Shown here piece by piece: positions 8,399 to 19,362 of a stretch of DNA of 64,000 bases (within the stretch, counting starts at the first letter, position 1; each line of letters starts with the position of its first letter). The notes beneath the pieces were generated by a model, which was not told the origin of the DNA, searched no databases, and saw nothing but the letters and a program-made list of their open reading frames with translations. Source of the stretch: an uncultured Hungatella sp. (GTDB taxonomy: Bacteria > Bacillota > Clostridia > Lachnospirales > Lachnospiraceae); assembly GCA_947089145.1 (NCBI GenBank), contig CAMUJH010000009.1, positions 24,790 to 88,789 of the forward strand, read 5' to 3'. The translations under genes were made by a program, and so were the position numbers.

Positions 8399-10522
8399 GT
8401 GAGCGAGATTGTAAATGTTGTGGAGATTTTTGGCAAAAATGTATTTAATGAGACGGTTATGAGGGATTACCTTCCGAAAGGCGTTTTTAAGAAACTAAAA
8501 AAGACCATTGAGGACGGCGCAGAATTGGACCCTTCCATTGCGGATGCAGTGGCCCATGCCATGAAGGACTGGGCGATTGACAGAGGTGCGACACATTATA
8601 CTCACTGGTTCCAGCCGCTTACAGGAGTTACAGCGGAAAAACATGATTCTTTTATCTCTGCTCCTGATACAGAAGGAAAGGTAATTATGGAATTTTCCGG
8701 CAAAGAGCTGATTAAAGGTGAGCCGGATGCATCCTCTTTTCCATCAGGCGGCCTGCGGGCCACATTTGAAGCCAGGGGATACACCATGTGGGACTGCACC
8801 TCCCCGGCATTTTTAAGGGAGGATACACTTGGCGTTACCCTATGCATTCCCACGGCATTTTGTTCCTATACAGGCGAGGCGCTGGATCAGAAGACGCCTC
8901 TTCTCCGCTCCATGCAGGCAATTGACAAACAGTCTCTGCGCATCTTAAAACTGTTCGGCAATACAAACGCCAAGAGAGTGGTTCCCTCTGTAGGGCCGGA
9001 GCAGGAGTACTTCCTGGTCGACAGGGAAAAGTATCTTCAAAGAAAAGACCTGATCTATGCAGGCCGTACATTGTTCGGGGCCAGGCCGCCTAAGGGACAG
9101 GAACTGGAGGATCACTATTTTGGCGCTATCCGGGAACGGATCGGCGGCTATATGAGAGAAGTAAACCAGGAGCTATGGAAACTGGGCGTTACCTCCAAGA
9201 CTCAGCATAACGAGGCGGCTCCGGCCCAGCACGAGCTGGCGCCTATCTACGATCAAGTTAACCTGGCCGTAGATCACAATCAGATGGTGATGGAGACTTT
9301 GAAAAAAGTAGCGGGCCGCCACGGTATGACATGCCTGCTTCACGAGAAACCTTTTGCCGGAGTAAACGGGTCCGGAAAGCATAATAACTGGTCTTTAATT
9401 TCTGACGACGGCATAAACCTTTTAAATCCAGGGGAAACCCCTCACGAAAATATTCAGTTTCTTTTAGTTCTGGGGTGCATTATGAAAGCTGTTGATATTC
9501 ACGCTGACCTTCTGCGTGAGTCTGCCTCTGATGTGGGCAATGACCACAGGCTGGGAGCAGACGAGGCGCCGCCGGCCATTATCTCTATTTTTGTGGGAGA
9601 GCAGCTGGAGGATGTTATTGACCAGCTGTGCAGTACAGGGGAAGCGACTCATTCTAAAAGCGGCGGAAAATTGATGACTGGCATTGCCACGCTTCCGGAT
9701 TTAGATAAAGACGCCACAGACAGAAACCGTACATCGCCTTTTGCATTTACTGGCAACAAGTTTGAATTCCGCATGGTAGGCTCCTCTGATTCCGTTGCAC
9801 CGCCTAATGTGGTTCTGAATACCATTGTGGCGGAGGCCTTTAAAGAGGCAGCCGATGAACTGGAGCAGGCGGAAGACTTTGAGTCTGCTGTTCATGACAT
9901 GATAAAAAGCCTGCTGGCAGAACACCGCAGAATCATTTTTAACGGGAATGGGTACTCTGACGCCTGGGTTCAGGAGGCTGAAGACAGAGGGCTTCCCAAT
10001 ATCAGTTCCATGGTAGATGCCATTTCAGCTCTTACTACAGAAAAGGCAGTAAAACTGTATGAAACCTTTGACGTATTTACCAGAGCGGAACTGATGTCCC
10101 GGGCAGAGGTGGAGTATGACGCCTATGGAAAAGCAATTAATATTGAGGCCAGAACTATGATCGATATGGCAGGTAAGCAGATTATACCTGCAGTTATCAG
10201 ATATACCACGGAACTGGCTAAATCCATAAGCGCAGTGAAGGAAGCATGTCCGGACGGCGCGGCAGATGTCAGCGCACAGACAGAGCTTTTGGTAGAAACC
10301 TCGGCGCTGCTTTCTGATATGAAGAAAGCCCTGGCTTCCCTGGAAGACGTGACGGCAAAATGCAGCGCAATTGAAGATGCCTGTACCCGGGCTCACGCAT
10401 ACCATGATAAGGTAGTTCCTGTTATGGAAGCTCTCAGGGCGCCTGCAGACAGGCTGGAAATGATTGTGGATAAAGAGCTGTGGCCATTTCCAAGTTATGG
10501 TGATTTGATTTTTGAGGTATAA
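8399..10522 (+). CDS. glnN: glutamine synthetase type III
   Basis: ATP-dependent ligation of ammonia to glutamate. About 707 residues, the size of the large GSIII class (GSI is ~450). The GTG at 8399 has GGAG 5 bases upstream and begins [20 protein letters not shown], matching where GSIII proteins start; the frame is open further upstream but runs through the fba terminator. Motifs include [17 protein letters not shown] (ammonia/glutamate site), N-G-S-G-K-H-N-N-W (ATP site) and E-F-R-M-V-G-S-S. The C-terminal helical extension is present. No adjacent nitrogen regulator. Confidence 0.96.
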   Translation: MSEIVNVVEIFGKNVFNETVMRDYLPKGVFKKLKKTIEDGAELDPSIADAVAHAMKDWAIDRGATHYTHWFQPLTGVTAEKHDSFISAPDTEGKVIMEFSGKELIKGEPDASSFPSGGLRATFEARGYTMWDCTSPAFLREDTLGVTLCIPTAFCSYTGEALDQKTPLLRSMQAIDKQSLRILKLFGNTNAKRVVPSVGPEQEYFLVDREKYLQRKDLIYAGRTLFGARPPKGQELEDHYFGAIRERIGGYMREVNQELWKLGVTSKTQHNEAAPAQHELAPIYDQVNLAVDHNQMVMETLKKVAGRHGMTCLLHEKPFAGVNGSGKHNNWSLISDDGINLLNPGETPHENIQFLLVLGCIMKAVDIHADLLRESASDVGNDHRLGADEAPPAIISIFVGEQLEDVIDQLCSTGEATHSKSGGKLMTGIATLPDLDKDATDRNRTSPFAFTGNKFEFRMVGSSDSVAPPNVVLNTIVAEAFKEAADELEQAEDFESAVHDMIKSLLAEHRRIIFNGNGYSDAWVQEAEDRGLPNISSMVDAISALTTEKAVKLYETFDVFTRAELMSRAEVEYDAYGKAINIEARTMIDMAGKQIIPAVIRYTTELAKSISAVKEACPDGAADVSAQTELLVETSALLSDMKKALASLEDVTAKCSAIEDACTRAHAYHDKVVPVMEALRAPADRLEMIVDKELWPFPSYGDLIFEV

Positions 10523-10574
10523 AATGTAAAAATCCGTGAGAAAACCTGATACGGAATGTACAGAACGCATCACC

Positions 10575-10615
10575 TGGCGGGGCAGGCGAATCCTGCTTCC
10601 AGAGGTCAGCCGCCA
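10575..10615. other. structured hairpin after glnN
   Basis: TGGCGG (10575-10580) pairs with CCGCCA (10610-10615), enclosing a hairpin GCAGG-CGAAT-CCTGC (10582-10596). It lies in the 206-base gap between convergent glnN and luxS. No T run follows closely on either strand. It may contribute to termination or be a small structured RNA element; I cannot decide. Confidence 0.4.
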
Positions 10616-10728
10616 TCCCTCTCGGGGAAGTTTTGCCATAAAGGAGTGACTCTTTTAAAGATCCTGTCAAATATCCGGCAAACTTAAACCCGAAAGGGGG
10701 CGGGGCTTTGGTTTTGCTGCGTGATAGT

Positions 10729-11211
10729 TTAATCAGCTGGATAAACCAGCCTTTCTTCCGAAATCTGCCTGAGAACCTGCTTTAAATACTTATCCGCCAG
10801 GAATTTCGCCATAGGCAGATTCATATCCAGATAATTGCCGCAGTCTTTCGCGGCGGCTCCTGGCACTTCCCCCTCAAAATCCCTGATAAATTCAAACATC
10901 CGCGTCATAAGAGGAACAATATCGCTGGACTGGTAATGTCCAGCCAGAAGCAGATAAAACCCGGTGCGGCATCCCATGGGGCCGAAATACAGAACCCTGT
11001 CTTTAAATTCGGGATCATTTCTTAAAAACGTAGCCCCCAGGTGTTCTATGGTATGAACCTCTGCCGTATTCATTACAGGTTCAAAATTGGGCCGGGTCAT
11101 GCGGATGTCAAACGTGGTAACTGTAGCATCGCCTGCCTGATCCCTGCGTGACACATAAACTCCGGGCAGCAGACGCAGATGATCGATGGTGAAGCTGGTT
11201 ATTTTTTCCAT
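10729..11211 (-). CDS. luxS: S-ribosylhomocysteine lyase, autoinducer-2 synthase
   Basis: Converts S-ribosylhomocysteine to homocysteine and DPD, the AI-2 precursor, in the activated methyl cycle. 160 residues, normal length. Metal ligands H53-T-I-E-H57 and a late C-G-N-Y cysteine are present, as is the catalytic cysteine in G-P-M-G-C-R-T-G. Convergent with glnN and divergent from the P-type ATPase gene. No pfs or methionine gene adjoins it. Confidence 0.98.
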   Translation of the reverse strand: MEKITSFTIDHLRLLPGVYVSRRDQAGDATVTTFDIRMTRPNFEPVMNTAEVHTIEHLGATFLRNDPEFKDRVLYFGPMGCRTGFYLLLAGHYQSSDIVPLMTRMFEFIRDFEGEVPGAAAKDCGNYLDMNLPMAKFLADKYLKQVLRQISEERLVYPAD

Positions 11212-11389
11212 AATAGTCTCCTTTTCTTTGGAATGGATTCATAAAATCCCCTGATGCCGGATTTTGCCGGCACATCCAATATCATAATAAGATATCCTAA
11301 GTATATCGAAAAACAGGGGAAAATACAAGGCAGTGGTCTTTCTTTTTCGTTCCCGCATAAACATGGAATAACGGAAAGGAGCATTTGGC

Positions 11390-14014
11390 ATGAAGAATTG
11401 GTATCAATGTACGGGAAGGGAGACACTGGACCTGCTTGACGCCGGGGACCAGGGACTGACAGAAAAGCAGGCAAAGAGGAGGGAAAAGCAGTATGGGCCG
11501 AATGTTCTGAGAGAATCAGGCAGAAAACCTGTGTGGAAAGTATTTTTAGAGCAGTTTCAGGATCTCCTGGTTATCATTTTAATAGGCGCTGCCGTGATTT
11601 CCATGCTGACAGGAAGCCTGGAAAGTACGATTGTAATTTTTGCAGTAATAACCCTCAATGCGGTTCTGGGAACCATTCAGCACGAGAAGGCCAGAAAGTC
11701 TCTTGAGAGCCTTAAATCGCTGTCTTCCCCGCTGGCAGTGGTACTGCGGGACAAAATGAAAATCCAGATTCCGTCGAGAGAAGTAGTGCCGGGAGACATC
11801 CTGTATTTGGAAAGCGGCGATTTGGTGGTGGCCGACGGCAGGCTTCTGGAAAGCGTGTCTCTGCAGATTAATGAAAGCTCTCTGACAGGAGAGTCAGATG
11901 CTGTTTTAAAACAGACCAGGCCCTTGTCTGGGGAGATGTCTTTGGCAGACCGTACCAACATGGTATACAGCGGCTCCCTGGTAACCGGCGGCCGGGGGGT
12001 GGCGGTTGTGACGGAAACCGGGATGAATACGGAAATAGGCCGCATTGCTTCCATGATGAGCAGCACAGAGGAAAAGAAGACTCCTCTCCAGGTCAGCCTG
12101 GATCAGTTCGGAAGCCGGCTGGCAGCGGCAATTATGGTAATATGCCTGGTGGTGTTTGTACTGAGCATGTACAGAGGCATGGCCATGCTGGATTCCCTTA
12201 TGTTTGCCGTGGCATTGGCTGTAGCCGCCATTCCCGAGGCGCTGGGGTCTATCGTAACCATTGTCCAAGCCATGGGAACGCAGAAAATGGCAAAGGAACA
12301 GGCCATTATCAAAGACCTGAAAGCGGTGGAAAGCCTTGGGTGCGTGTCGGTTATCTGTACGGATAAGACCGGAACATTGACCCAGAACCGAATGACGGTT
12401 AAGCAGGTGGAACTGAACGGAAAACTGCTGCCGCCGGAGCAGCTGGAAAAGGAAAATGAACAGCACCGCCTTTTTCTGCAGATCTGCGGGCTGGTAAACG
12501 ATGCGGATGCAAAGAGGGAACAGGAGGTGGGGGACGCCACAGAGCTGGCGCTGCTTCATCTGGTGCAGCGGTGCGGCGTGGCGCCAGATGAACTGCGGAG
12601 GCGTTTTCCCCGAAGCCGGGAGATTCCCTTTGACTCCGGAAGAAAGATTATGAGTACCATTCATAAGCTTCCCCAGGGACAGATGCTCCTTGTAAAAGGG
12701 GCAATGGATATCCTTCTGGAAAAAAGCACCCGGATTGATGACAAGGGAAAGGTGCGTCCGATTACCTTCGGAGATAAAAGGGAGCTCATAAGGCTTCACG
12801 ATACCTGTTCCTGTCAGGGGCTGCGGATTCTGGCGCTGGCTTACCGGCCTTTAAATGGAAATGAGGTCCTGCTGGGGGAGAAAAAGCTGGAGCGGGATCT
12901 GGTATTTCTTGGCATGGCAGCTATGATGGACCCGCCTCGTCCTGAAACAAGGGAAGCAGTTATGGATGCCCGGCGCGCCGGAATTAAGCCGGTAATGATT
13001 ACAGGGGATCACAAAGTGACAGCCATGTCCATAGCCAGACAGATCGGAATCATAAAGGAAGGGGAAGAGGCGGTTTCCGGTTCCCAGCTGGATTCCATGG
13101 ACAGAAGGGAGCTGCTGGAGAGAATAGGAAATATCAGCGTGTATGCCAGAGTTTCCCCGGAACATAAGCTCAGAATTGTAAAGGCATGGCAGGATAAAGG
13201 ACAGATTGTCGCAATGACCGGAGACGGAGTTAATGACGCCCCTGCCTTAAAGCAGGCAGATATCGGCGTGGCTATGGGACAGACGGGCACTGAAGTTTCG
13301 AAAGATGCGGCTTCCATGATTCTTGCAGACGATAACTTTGCCACCATTATAAAAGCGGTGTCCAATGGGCGGAACGTGTACAGGAATATCCGAAACGCCA
13401 TAGAGTTTTTGCTGTCAGGCAATATGGCGGGAATTTTCTGCGTTCTCTACACCACGGTTATGTCTCTGCCTCTGCCCTTTGCTCCGGTTCACCTGCTGTT
13501 TATCAATCTTCTGACAGATTCCCTTCCTGCCATTGCCATCGGTATGGAGCAGCCAGAGGGAGAGCTTTTGAACCAGCCGCCCAGGAACCCGAAGCAGGGA
13601 ATCCTGACCAGGCGGTTCCTTCGGGACATTCTGATTCAGGGCGGGCTGATTGCGGTCTGCACCATGTATGCCTACCGCACCGGGCTGACGGAAGGCCATG
13701 ATGCCGTGGCAAGCACCATGGCGTTTGCGTCACTGACATTGGCAAGACTGTTTCATGGATTTAACTGCCGCAGCAGCCATTCTATTTTCCATCTGGGGAT
13801 CAGAAGCAACCTTTACACGGTAATGGCTTTTGAGGCGGGAGTGCTGCTTTTGGGGGCAGTGCTGTTTGCGCCGGGTCTGCAGGTGCTGTTTGCGGTTTCT
13901 GATTTAAGCGCCAGGCAGCTGGCTGTAGTAGGGGCATGTGCATTTCTTCCTACTGTGGTGCTGCAGGCGTGGAAAGTGCTTCGGGAATTCCGGAGGAAGA
14001 TTACAGGGATTTAG
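11390..14014 (+). CDS. P-type Ca2+-transporting ATPase (P2 type)
   Basis: 874 residues with the full P2 ATPase layout: N-terminal cation-ATPase domain, TGES actuator loop, phosphorylation motif D-K-T-G-T-L-T with Asp325, nucleotide-binding domain, hinge G-D-G-V-N-D-A-P-A-L, and ten predicted membrane segments. Helix M4 has A-A-I-P-E-A-L and M6 has N-L-L-T-D-S-L-P-A, with the Asn/Thr/Asp Ca2+ ligands seen in SERCA/LMCA1-like pumps. Likely exports Ca2+ from the cytosol. The start has AAAGGAG at good spacing. Mn2+ or another divalent metal cannot be excluded. Confidence 0.92.
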   Translation: MKNWYQCTGRETLDLLDAGDQGLTEKQAKRREKQYGPNVLRESGRKPVWKVFLEQFQDLLVIILIGAAVISMLTGSLESTIVIFAVITLNAVLGTIQHEKARKSLESLKSLSSPLAVVLRDKMKIQIPSREVVPGDILYLESGDLVVADGRLLESVSLQINESSLTGESDAVLKQTRPLSGEMSLADRTNMVYSGSLVTGGRGVAVVTETGMNTEIGRIASMMSSTEEKKTPLQVSLDQFGSRLAAAIMVICLVVFVLSMYRGMAMLDSLMFAVALAVAAIPEALGSIVTIVQAMGTQKMAKEQAIIKDLKAVESLGCVSVICTDKTGTLTQNRMTVKQVELNGKLLPPEQLEKENEQHRLFLQICGLVNDADAKREQEVGDATELALLHLVQRCGVAPDELRRRFPRSREIPFDSGRKIMSTIHKLPQGQMLLVKGAMDILLEKSTRIDDKGKVRPITFGDKRELIRLHDTCSCQGLRILALAYRPLNGNEVLLGEKKLERDLVFLGMAAMMDPPRPETREAVMDARRAGIKPVMITGDHKVTAMSIARQIGIIKEGEEAVSGSQLDSMDRRELLERIGNISVYARVSPEHKLRIVKAWQDKGQIVAMTGDGVNDAPALKQADIGVAMGQTGTEVSKDAASMILADDNFATIIKAVSNGRNVYRNIRNAIEFLLSGNMAGIFCVLYTTVMSLPLPFAPVHLLFINLLTDSLPAIAIGMEQPEGELLNQPPRNPKQGILTRRFLRDILIQGGLIAVCTMYAYRTGLTEGHDAVASTMAFASLTLARLFHGFNCRSSHSIFHLGIRSNLYTVMAFEAGVLLLGAVLFAPGLQVLFAVSDLSARQLAVVGACAFLPTVVLQAWKVLREFRRKITGI

Positions 14015-14023
14015 CGGTTGCAT

Positions 14024-14052
14024 TTGCCGGAAAAATATGTTAGGCTTAATAT
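14024..14052 (+). promoter_or_regulatory. candidate glpK promoter
   Basis: TTGCCG (14024-14029), 17-base spacer, TAATAT (14047-14052). Transcription from here would place the hairpin at 14065-14121 in the 5' leader of glpK. Confidence 0.5.
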
Positions 14053-14063
14053 AACGTTGCCAA

Positions 14064-14121
14064 GAGAGAAGACGAGTGGGGAGCTGGTACGGATAGTCCG
14101 TATGGTTCTCTGCTCTTTTTT
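14064..14121 (+). promoter_or_regulatory. glpK leader terminator / putative GlpP antitermination site
   Basis: TACGGA (14088-14093) pairs with TCCGTA (14097-14102) around a TAG loop. AGAGAA (14065-14070) can pair with TTCTCT (14106-14111), and a GCTCTTTTTT tract follows. It is a terminator-like structure 50 bases ahead of the glpK start. In Bacillus, GlpP with glycerol-3-phosphate binds such leaders and prevents termination. A glpP gene lies at 21660 in this locus and a similar leader is found at 15786-15837. Confidence 0.6.
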
Positions 14122-14173
14122 ATGTCGGCATCAGGGGATTACAATTATTTTTAACAATGGAGGAGGACATTAA

Positions 14174-15676
<1,503 letters not shown>

Positions 15677-15720
15677 AATTTTTTCCGAAATTCAAAAATA
15701 TGATAAAATTTTATCAATAC

Positions 15721-15749
15721 TTGACGGATTGTGGCAGATGTGGTAGGAT
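15721..15749 (+). promoter_or_regulatory. promoter ahead of the MgtC-dehydrogenase leader
   Basis: TTGACG (15721-15726), exactly 17 bases, then TAGGAT (15744-15749). It gives a leader RNA of about 160 bases containing the terminator at 15786-15837. Its presence suggests the genes after glpK are also transcribed separately from glpK. Confidence 0.6.
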
Positions 15750-15785
15750 AACCAACAGATAGATAATTACCTGTGAGATGAGAGC

Positions 15786-15837
15786 AGCAAGGTATGATTT
15801 ATGGAATTGATCCATGGATTTACCTTGCTCTTTTTTT
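15786..15837 (+). terminator. leader terminator ahead of MgtC gene, putative GlpP target
   Basis: Outer stem AGCAAGGTA (15786-15794) with TACCTTGCT (15821-15829), inner stem ATGGA (15801-15805) with TCCAT (15811-15815), then C and seven T. TACCT at 15768-15772 can instead pair with AGGTA of the outer arm, giving an antiterminator alternative. The nested architecture matches the glpK leader. Confidence 0.75.
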
Positions 15838-15918
15838 CGCTTTACACCACAGAAGCAGACATCTTAGCCCTTAAGCGGGGAAGGCCTTCATACTGCAGGA
15901 GAAAGGAACAGGTGGAAA

Positions 15919-16611
15919 ATGTTAAGCAAACTCATGTCGGCAGCAGAAGGATGGTCTACCGCAGCAATGATCATCCGCATGGTTTCTGCTTTAATCATCG
16001 GTACAGTCATTGGCATTGACAGGGCTCTTAAGCGGCGGGGAGCAGGGATCAAGACTCATACTCTTGTATGCCTTGGAGCGGCGCTTGTGATGATGACCGG
16101 ACAGTACATTAAGATGAACTTTGAAGGCAATATGGATATTGCCCGTATGGGAGCCCAGGTAATCAGCGGCGTTGGTTTTCTGGGAGTTGGAACCATTATT
16201 GTTACCGGCAAAAATCAGATCCGCGGTTTGACGACAGCGGCAGGGCTGTGGGCATGTGCCTGCCTTGGACTGGCAGTGGGGATTGGTTTTGTGAAAGGCG
16301 CATTTATTACCCTGATTCTGGTGATGTTCACATTAAAAGTTCTGACCAGGCTGGACATAAAGCTTCTTATGTATGCAAAAGTGTTTGATCTGTATATTGA
16401 ATTTCCAAACAATCAGTCTGTATCGGAATTTATGGAAAGGCTTCACAAGATGGAAGTGAAGATCTGCAACATGGAACTGAGCAAAAGCAAGATAAAAGGG
16501 GAAGGCCCCAATGCGATTATCTGCATTGAGGTACATAGCCGCAGCCAGAGGCATAATGTCCTGGAAAGCATCCGAGGCATGGTATGCGTAAAGCATGTAG
16601 AAATACTGTGA
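15919..16611 (+). CDS. MgtC/SapB-family membrane protein
   Basis: 230 residues. The N-terminal membrane domain has about four to five helices and the family signature: R-x-x-x-A-L-I-I-G-T-V-I-G-I-D-R, then K-T-H-T-L-V-C-L-G-A, then Q-V-I-S-G-V-G-F-L-G-V-G-T-I-I and T-T-A-A-G-L-W-A. A soluble C-terminal part follows (about 150-230). MgtC proteins modulate F-ATPase or magnesium/phosphate physiology; the Gram-positive members are poorly characterised. It sits between glpK and the dehydrogenase genes behind its own promoter and leader, so a role in glycerol-phosphate or phosphate homeostasis is suggested by context only. Confidence 0.9.
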   Translation: MLSKLMSAAEGWSTAAMIIRMVSALIIGTVIGIDRALKRRGAGIKTHTLVCLGAALVMMTGQYIKMNFEGNMDIARMGAQVISGVGFLGVGTIIVTGKNQIRGLTTAAGLWACACLGLAVGIGFVKGAFITLILVMFTLKVLTRLDIKLLMYAKVFDLYIEFPNNQSVSEFMERLHKMEVKICNMELSKSKIKGEGPNAIICIEVHSRSQRHNVLESIRGMVCVKHVEIL

Positions 16612-16651
16612 CGGGCAAGCCGTAACAGTGCATGAAAAAAGGAGAGACGAT

Positions 16652-18085
16652 ATGAGTGGATTGCAGTATGACGTAACGATTATTGGCGGCGGCGTAACAG
16701 GAGCTGCAGTGGCCAGGGAATTGTCCAGGTATCAGCTGAAAGTATGTCTGGTGGAAAGGGCGGAAGACGTGTGTTCCGGAACCTCCAAGGCTAACAGCGC
16801 CATTGTCCATGCCGGCTATGATGCCGCAACAGGTTCCCTGAAGGCTAAGATGAACGTGGAGGGGAACCGGTTGATGGGCGAATTGTCTAAGGAGCTGGAT
16901 TTTGCGTTCCGCAGGAATGGTTCTCTGGTCTTATGCTTTTCAGAGGAGGACAGACCGGCTCTTCAGGCCCTTTATGAGAGAGGCGTGGCCAACCATGTTC
17001 CGGATTTGAAGATTATAAGCGGAGATGAAGTGCGGGCCATGGAGCCAAATGTTACGGAGGAAGCAGTGGCAGCTTTGTATGCTCCTACAGGCGGCATTGT
17101 GTGTCCCTTTGGACTGACGATCGCATTGGCGGAGAACGCCTGCGACAACGGAGTGGAATTCAGGTTCCTCACAGAGGTAACAGACATTGCCGGGATAGAG
17201 GGCGGATATAAGCTGGCAGTAAAGGGAAAAGAGGATATTACCACCAGATTTGTGGTAAATGCTGCAGGAGTTTACGCAGACGTGTTCCACAATATGGTAA
17301 GCCAGGAAAAGATTCAGATTATCCCCAGAAAAGGCGACTACTGCCTGTTAGACCAGGAGGCCGGCAAACATGTGGATAAGACCATTTTCCAGCTGCCAGG
17401 CAAATACGGCAAGGGAATCTTAGTTGCGCCTACGATCCACGGCAATCTTCTGATCGGGCCTACAGCTACGGATATTGAGGATAAAGAGGGAACTTATACT
17501 ACGGCAAGGGAATTGGCAGAGGCTATGGAGAAGTCTGCAATCAGCGTGAAAAACATTCCTTACCGCCAGGTAATAACCTCCTTCTCCGGCCTGAGGGCTC
17601 ATGAAACTCATGATGAATTCATTATTGGGGAAGCGGCAGAAGGCTTCTTTGATGCGGCAGGCATTGAATCTCCTGGACTTTCCAGTGCGCCGGCCATTGG
17701 AGCGTATCTGGCAGAGATGATTGCTAAAAAGTCAGGAGCAAAGAAAAAGCCAGACTTTATTGCCACGAGAAAAGGCATTCCCCATGTTGCCGCCATGAGC
17801 AGGGAGGAGAGGGCAGCGCTGATCAAAGAGCGTCCGGACTATGGAACTATCGTGTGCCGATGCGAGAATGTCAGCGAGGGCGAGATCGTAGACAGTATCC
17901 GCAGGACTTTGGGAGCAAGATCCCTGGACGGAATCAAACGGAGAGTGCGCCAGGGAATGGGGCGCTGTCAGGCGGGATTCTGCACCCCGAGGACTATGGA
18001 AATTTTGTCCCGGGAAGCGGGAATTCCCATGGAAGAAATCTGTAAAAATCAGCCCGGCTCTGAGATGATCGCGGGAGAAGCATAG
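16652..18085 (+). CDS. GlpA-like FAD-dependent oxidoreductase with BFD-type [2Fe-2S] domain
   Basis: 477 residues. N-terminal Rossmann FAD motif I-I-G-G-G-V-T-G-A, DAO-type fold through about residue 360, then a C-terminal Cys domain C-R-C-E-N-V-S-E ... G-R-C-Q-A-G-F-C typical of bacterioferritin-associated-ferredoxin-like [2Fe-2S] domains found in GlpA. The start at 16652 has AAAAGGAG upstream; the in-frame ATG at 16628 has none. Followed closely by a second flavoprotein and a DUF1667 protein. This trio is commonly linked with glpK in clostridia and likely forms an anaerobic glycerol-3-phosphate dehydrogenase producing DHAP. Electron acceptor unknown. Confidence 0.9.
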   Translation: MSGLQYDVTIIGGGVTGAAVARELSRYQLKVCLVERAEDVCSGTSKANSAIVHAGYDAATGSLKAKMNVEGNRLMGELSKELDFAFRRNGSLVLCFSEEDRPALQALYERGVANHVPDLKIISGDEVRAMEPNVTEEAVAALYAPTGGIVCPFGLTIALAENACDNGVEFRFLTEVTDIAGIEGGYKLAVKGKEDITTRFVVNAAGVYADVFHNMVSQEKIQIIPRKGDYCLLDQEAGKHVDKTIFQLPGKYGKGILVAPTIHGNLLIGPTATDIEDKEGTYTTARELAEAMEKSAISVKNIPYRQVITSFSGLRAHETHDEFIIGEAAEGFFDAAGIESPGLSSAPAIGAYLAEMIAKKSGAKKKPDFIATRKGIPHVAAMSREERAALIKERPDYGTIVCRCENVSEGEIVDSIRRTLGARSLDGIKRRVRQGMGRCQAGFCTPRTMEILSREAGIPMEEICKNQPGSEMIAGEA

Positions 18086-18096
18086 GAGGGAAAAAG

Positions 18097-19362
18097 ATGA
18101 CACATCATGATATTGTAATCATTGGCGGAGGCCCTGCAGGCTTATCTGCAGCAGCGGCGGCGAGAAAAGCCGGAATCCAGGATATTCTGATTCTGGAGCG
18201 TGACGGAGTGCTTGGAGGCATTTTAAACCAGTGCATTCATAACGGCTTCGGGCTTCACACGTTTAAAGAAGAACTGACCGGGCCGGAATATGCTTCCCGC
18301 TATATTGACATGGTTGAAGAGGAGAAGATTCCCTATAAGCTGAATACGATTGTAGTTGACATAAATAAAGACAGAGAAGTTACATATATCAACAAAGAAG
18401 AAGGCCTGGTGACGATTCAGGCAGGGGCGGTAATTCTGGCTATGGGCTGCCGGGAGCGCCCCAGAGGAGCTCTGAACACTCCCGGATACCGCCCGGCAGG
18501 AATTTACTCTGCAGGAACAGCCCAGCGCCTTATGAATATTGAGGGATACTGCGTTGGAAAAGAGGTAGTAATACTTGGTTCCGGCGATATCGGCCTGATT
18601 ATGGCAAGGCGCATGACGCTGGAGGGAGCAAAGGTCAAAGTGGTAGCCGAGCTGATGCCTTACTCCGGCGGCTTAAAGAGAAATATCGTTCAGTGCCTTG
18701 ACGATTACGGCATTCCTTTAAAGTTAAGCCATACCATCATTAATATTGAAGGCAAGGAACGCCTTACCGGCATCACTTTGGCTGAGGTAGACGCAAACCG
18801 CAATCCCATTCCGGGAACAGAGGAACATTATTCCTGCGACACGCTTCTTCTCAGCGTGGGGCTGATTCCAGAAAATGAATTGTCCAAAGGAGCAGGAGTT
18901 TCTATGAACCGGGTTACCTCCGGCCCAAATGTAGACGACTGTCTTGAGACAGAAGCGGAAGGCATTTATGCCTGCGGCAATGTACTCCATGTGCATGATC
19001 TGGTAGATTTTGTATCTCAGGAGGCGGCTCTGGCAGGTGAGAATGCAGCGGCCTATGTAAAAGAGGGGAAAAAGAAGGAAAATGCCCATAAAGTGCCTCT
19101 TCTTGCGGAAAACGGCGTCCGGTATACAGTACCTCAGGTTTTAAACGTAGATACGATGAAAGACTCTGTGACAGTGCGCTTCCGCGTGGCTGACGTTTAT
19201 AAGGATCGCTATATTGCCATATACTATGATGACAAGCTGATTTCCCGAAAGAAGAAAAAGGTTCTTGCTCCAGGCGAGATGGAGCAGGTAGTCCTTAAGA
19301 GGAGCAGCTTTGAAGGATATCCGGAAATTAAGCAGATTAAGATTTGTACGGAGGTGGAGTGA
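18097..19362 (+). CDS. FAD/NAD(P)-binding oxidoreductase, second subunit of GlpA-like complex
   Basis: 421 residues with two dinucleotide-binding motifs: I-I-G-G-G-P-A-G-L at the N-terminus (FAD) and I-L-G-S-G-D-I-G-L near residue 160 (NAD(P)H). C-R-E-R-P-R-G-A and the late A-C-G-N-V fit the pyridine-nucleotide-disulfide oxidoreductase fold. An N-Q-C-I-H-N-G-F-G-L segment is typical of the glpK-linked subgroup. It begins 11 bases after the preceding stop and overlaps the next gene by a TGATG junction, so the three are translationally coupled. Inferred to pass electrons from the GlpA-like subunit to NAD+ or a carrier. Confidence 0.88.
   Translation: MTHHDIVIIGGGPAGLSAAAAARKAGIQDILILERDGVLGGILNQCIHNGFGLHTFKEELTGPEYASRYIDMVEEEKIPYKLNTIVVDINKDREVTYINKEEGLVTIQAGAVILAMGCRERPRGALNTPGYRPAGIYSAGTAQRLMNIEGYCVGKEVVILGSGDIGLIMARRMTLEGAKVKVVAELMPYSGGLKRNIVQCLDDYGIPLKLSHTIINIEGKERLTGITLAEVDANRNPIPGTEEHYSCDTLLLSVGLIPENELSKGAGVSMNRVTSGPNVDDCLETEAEGIYACGNVLHVHDLVDFVSQEAALAGENAAAYVKEGKKKENAHKVPLLAENGVRYTVPQVLNVDTMKDSVTVRFRVADVYKDRYIAIYYDDKLISRKKKKVLAPGEMEQVVLKRSSFEGYPEIKQIKICTEVE

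Noticed and set aside
12103-12540. Long - strand frames inside the P-type ATPase gene and many similar antisense frames
   Set aside because: They have no ribosome sites or family motifs and are shadows of strongly supported genes.
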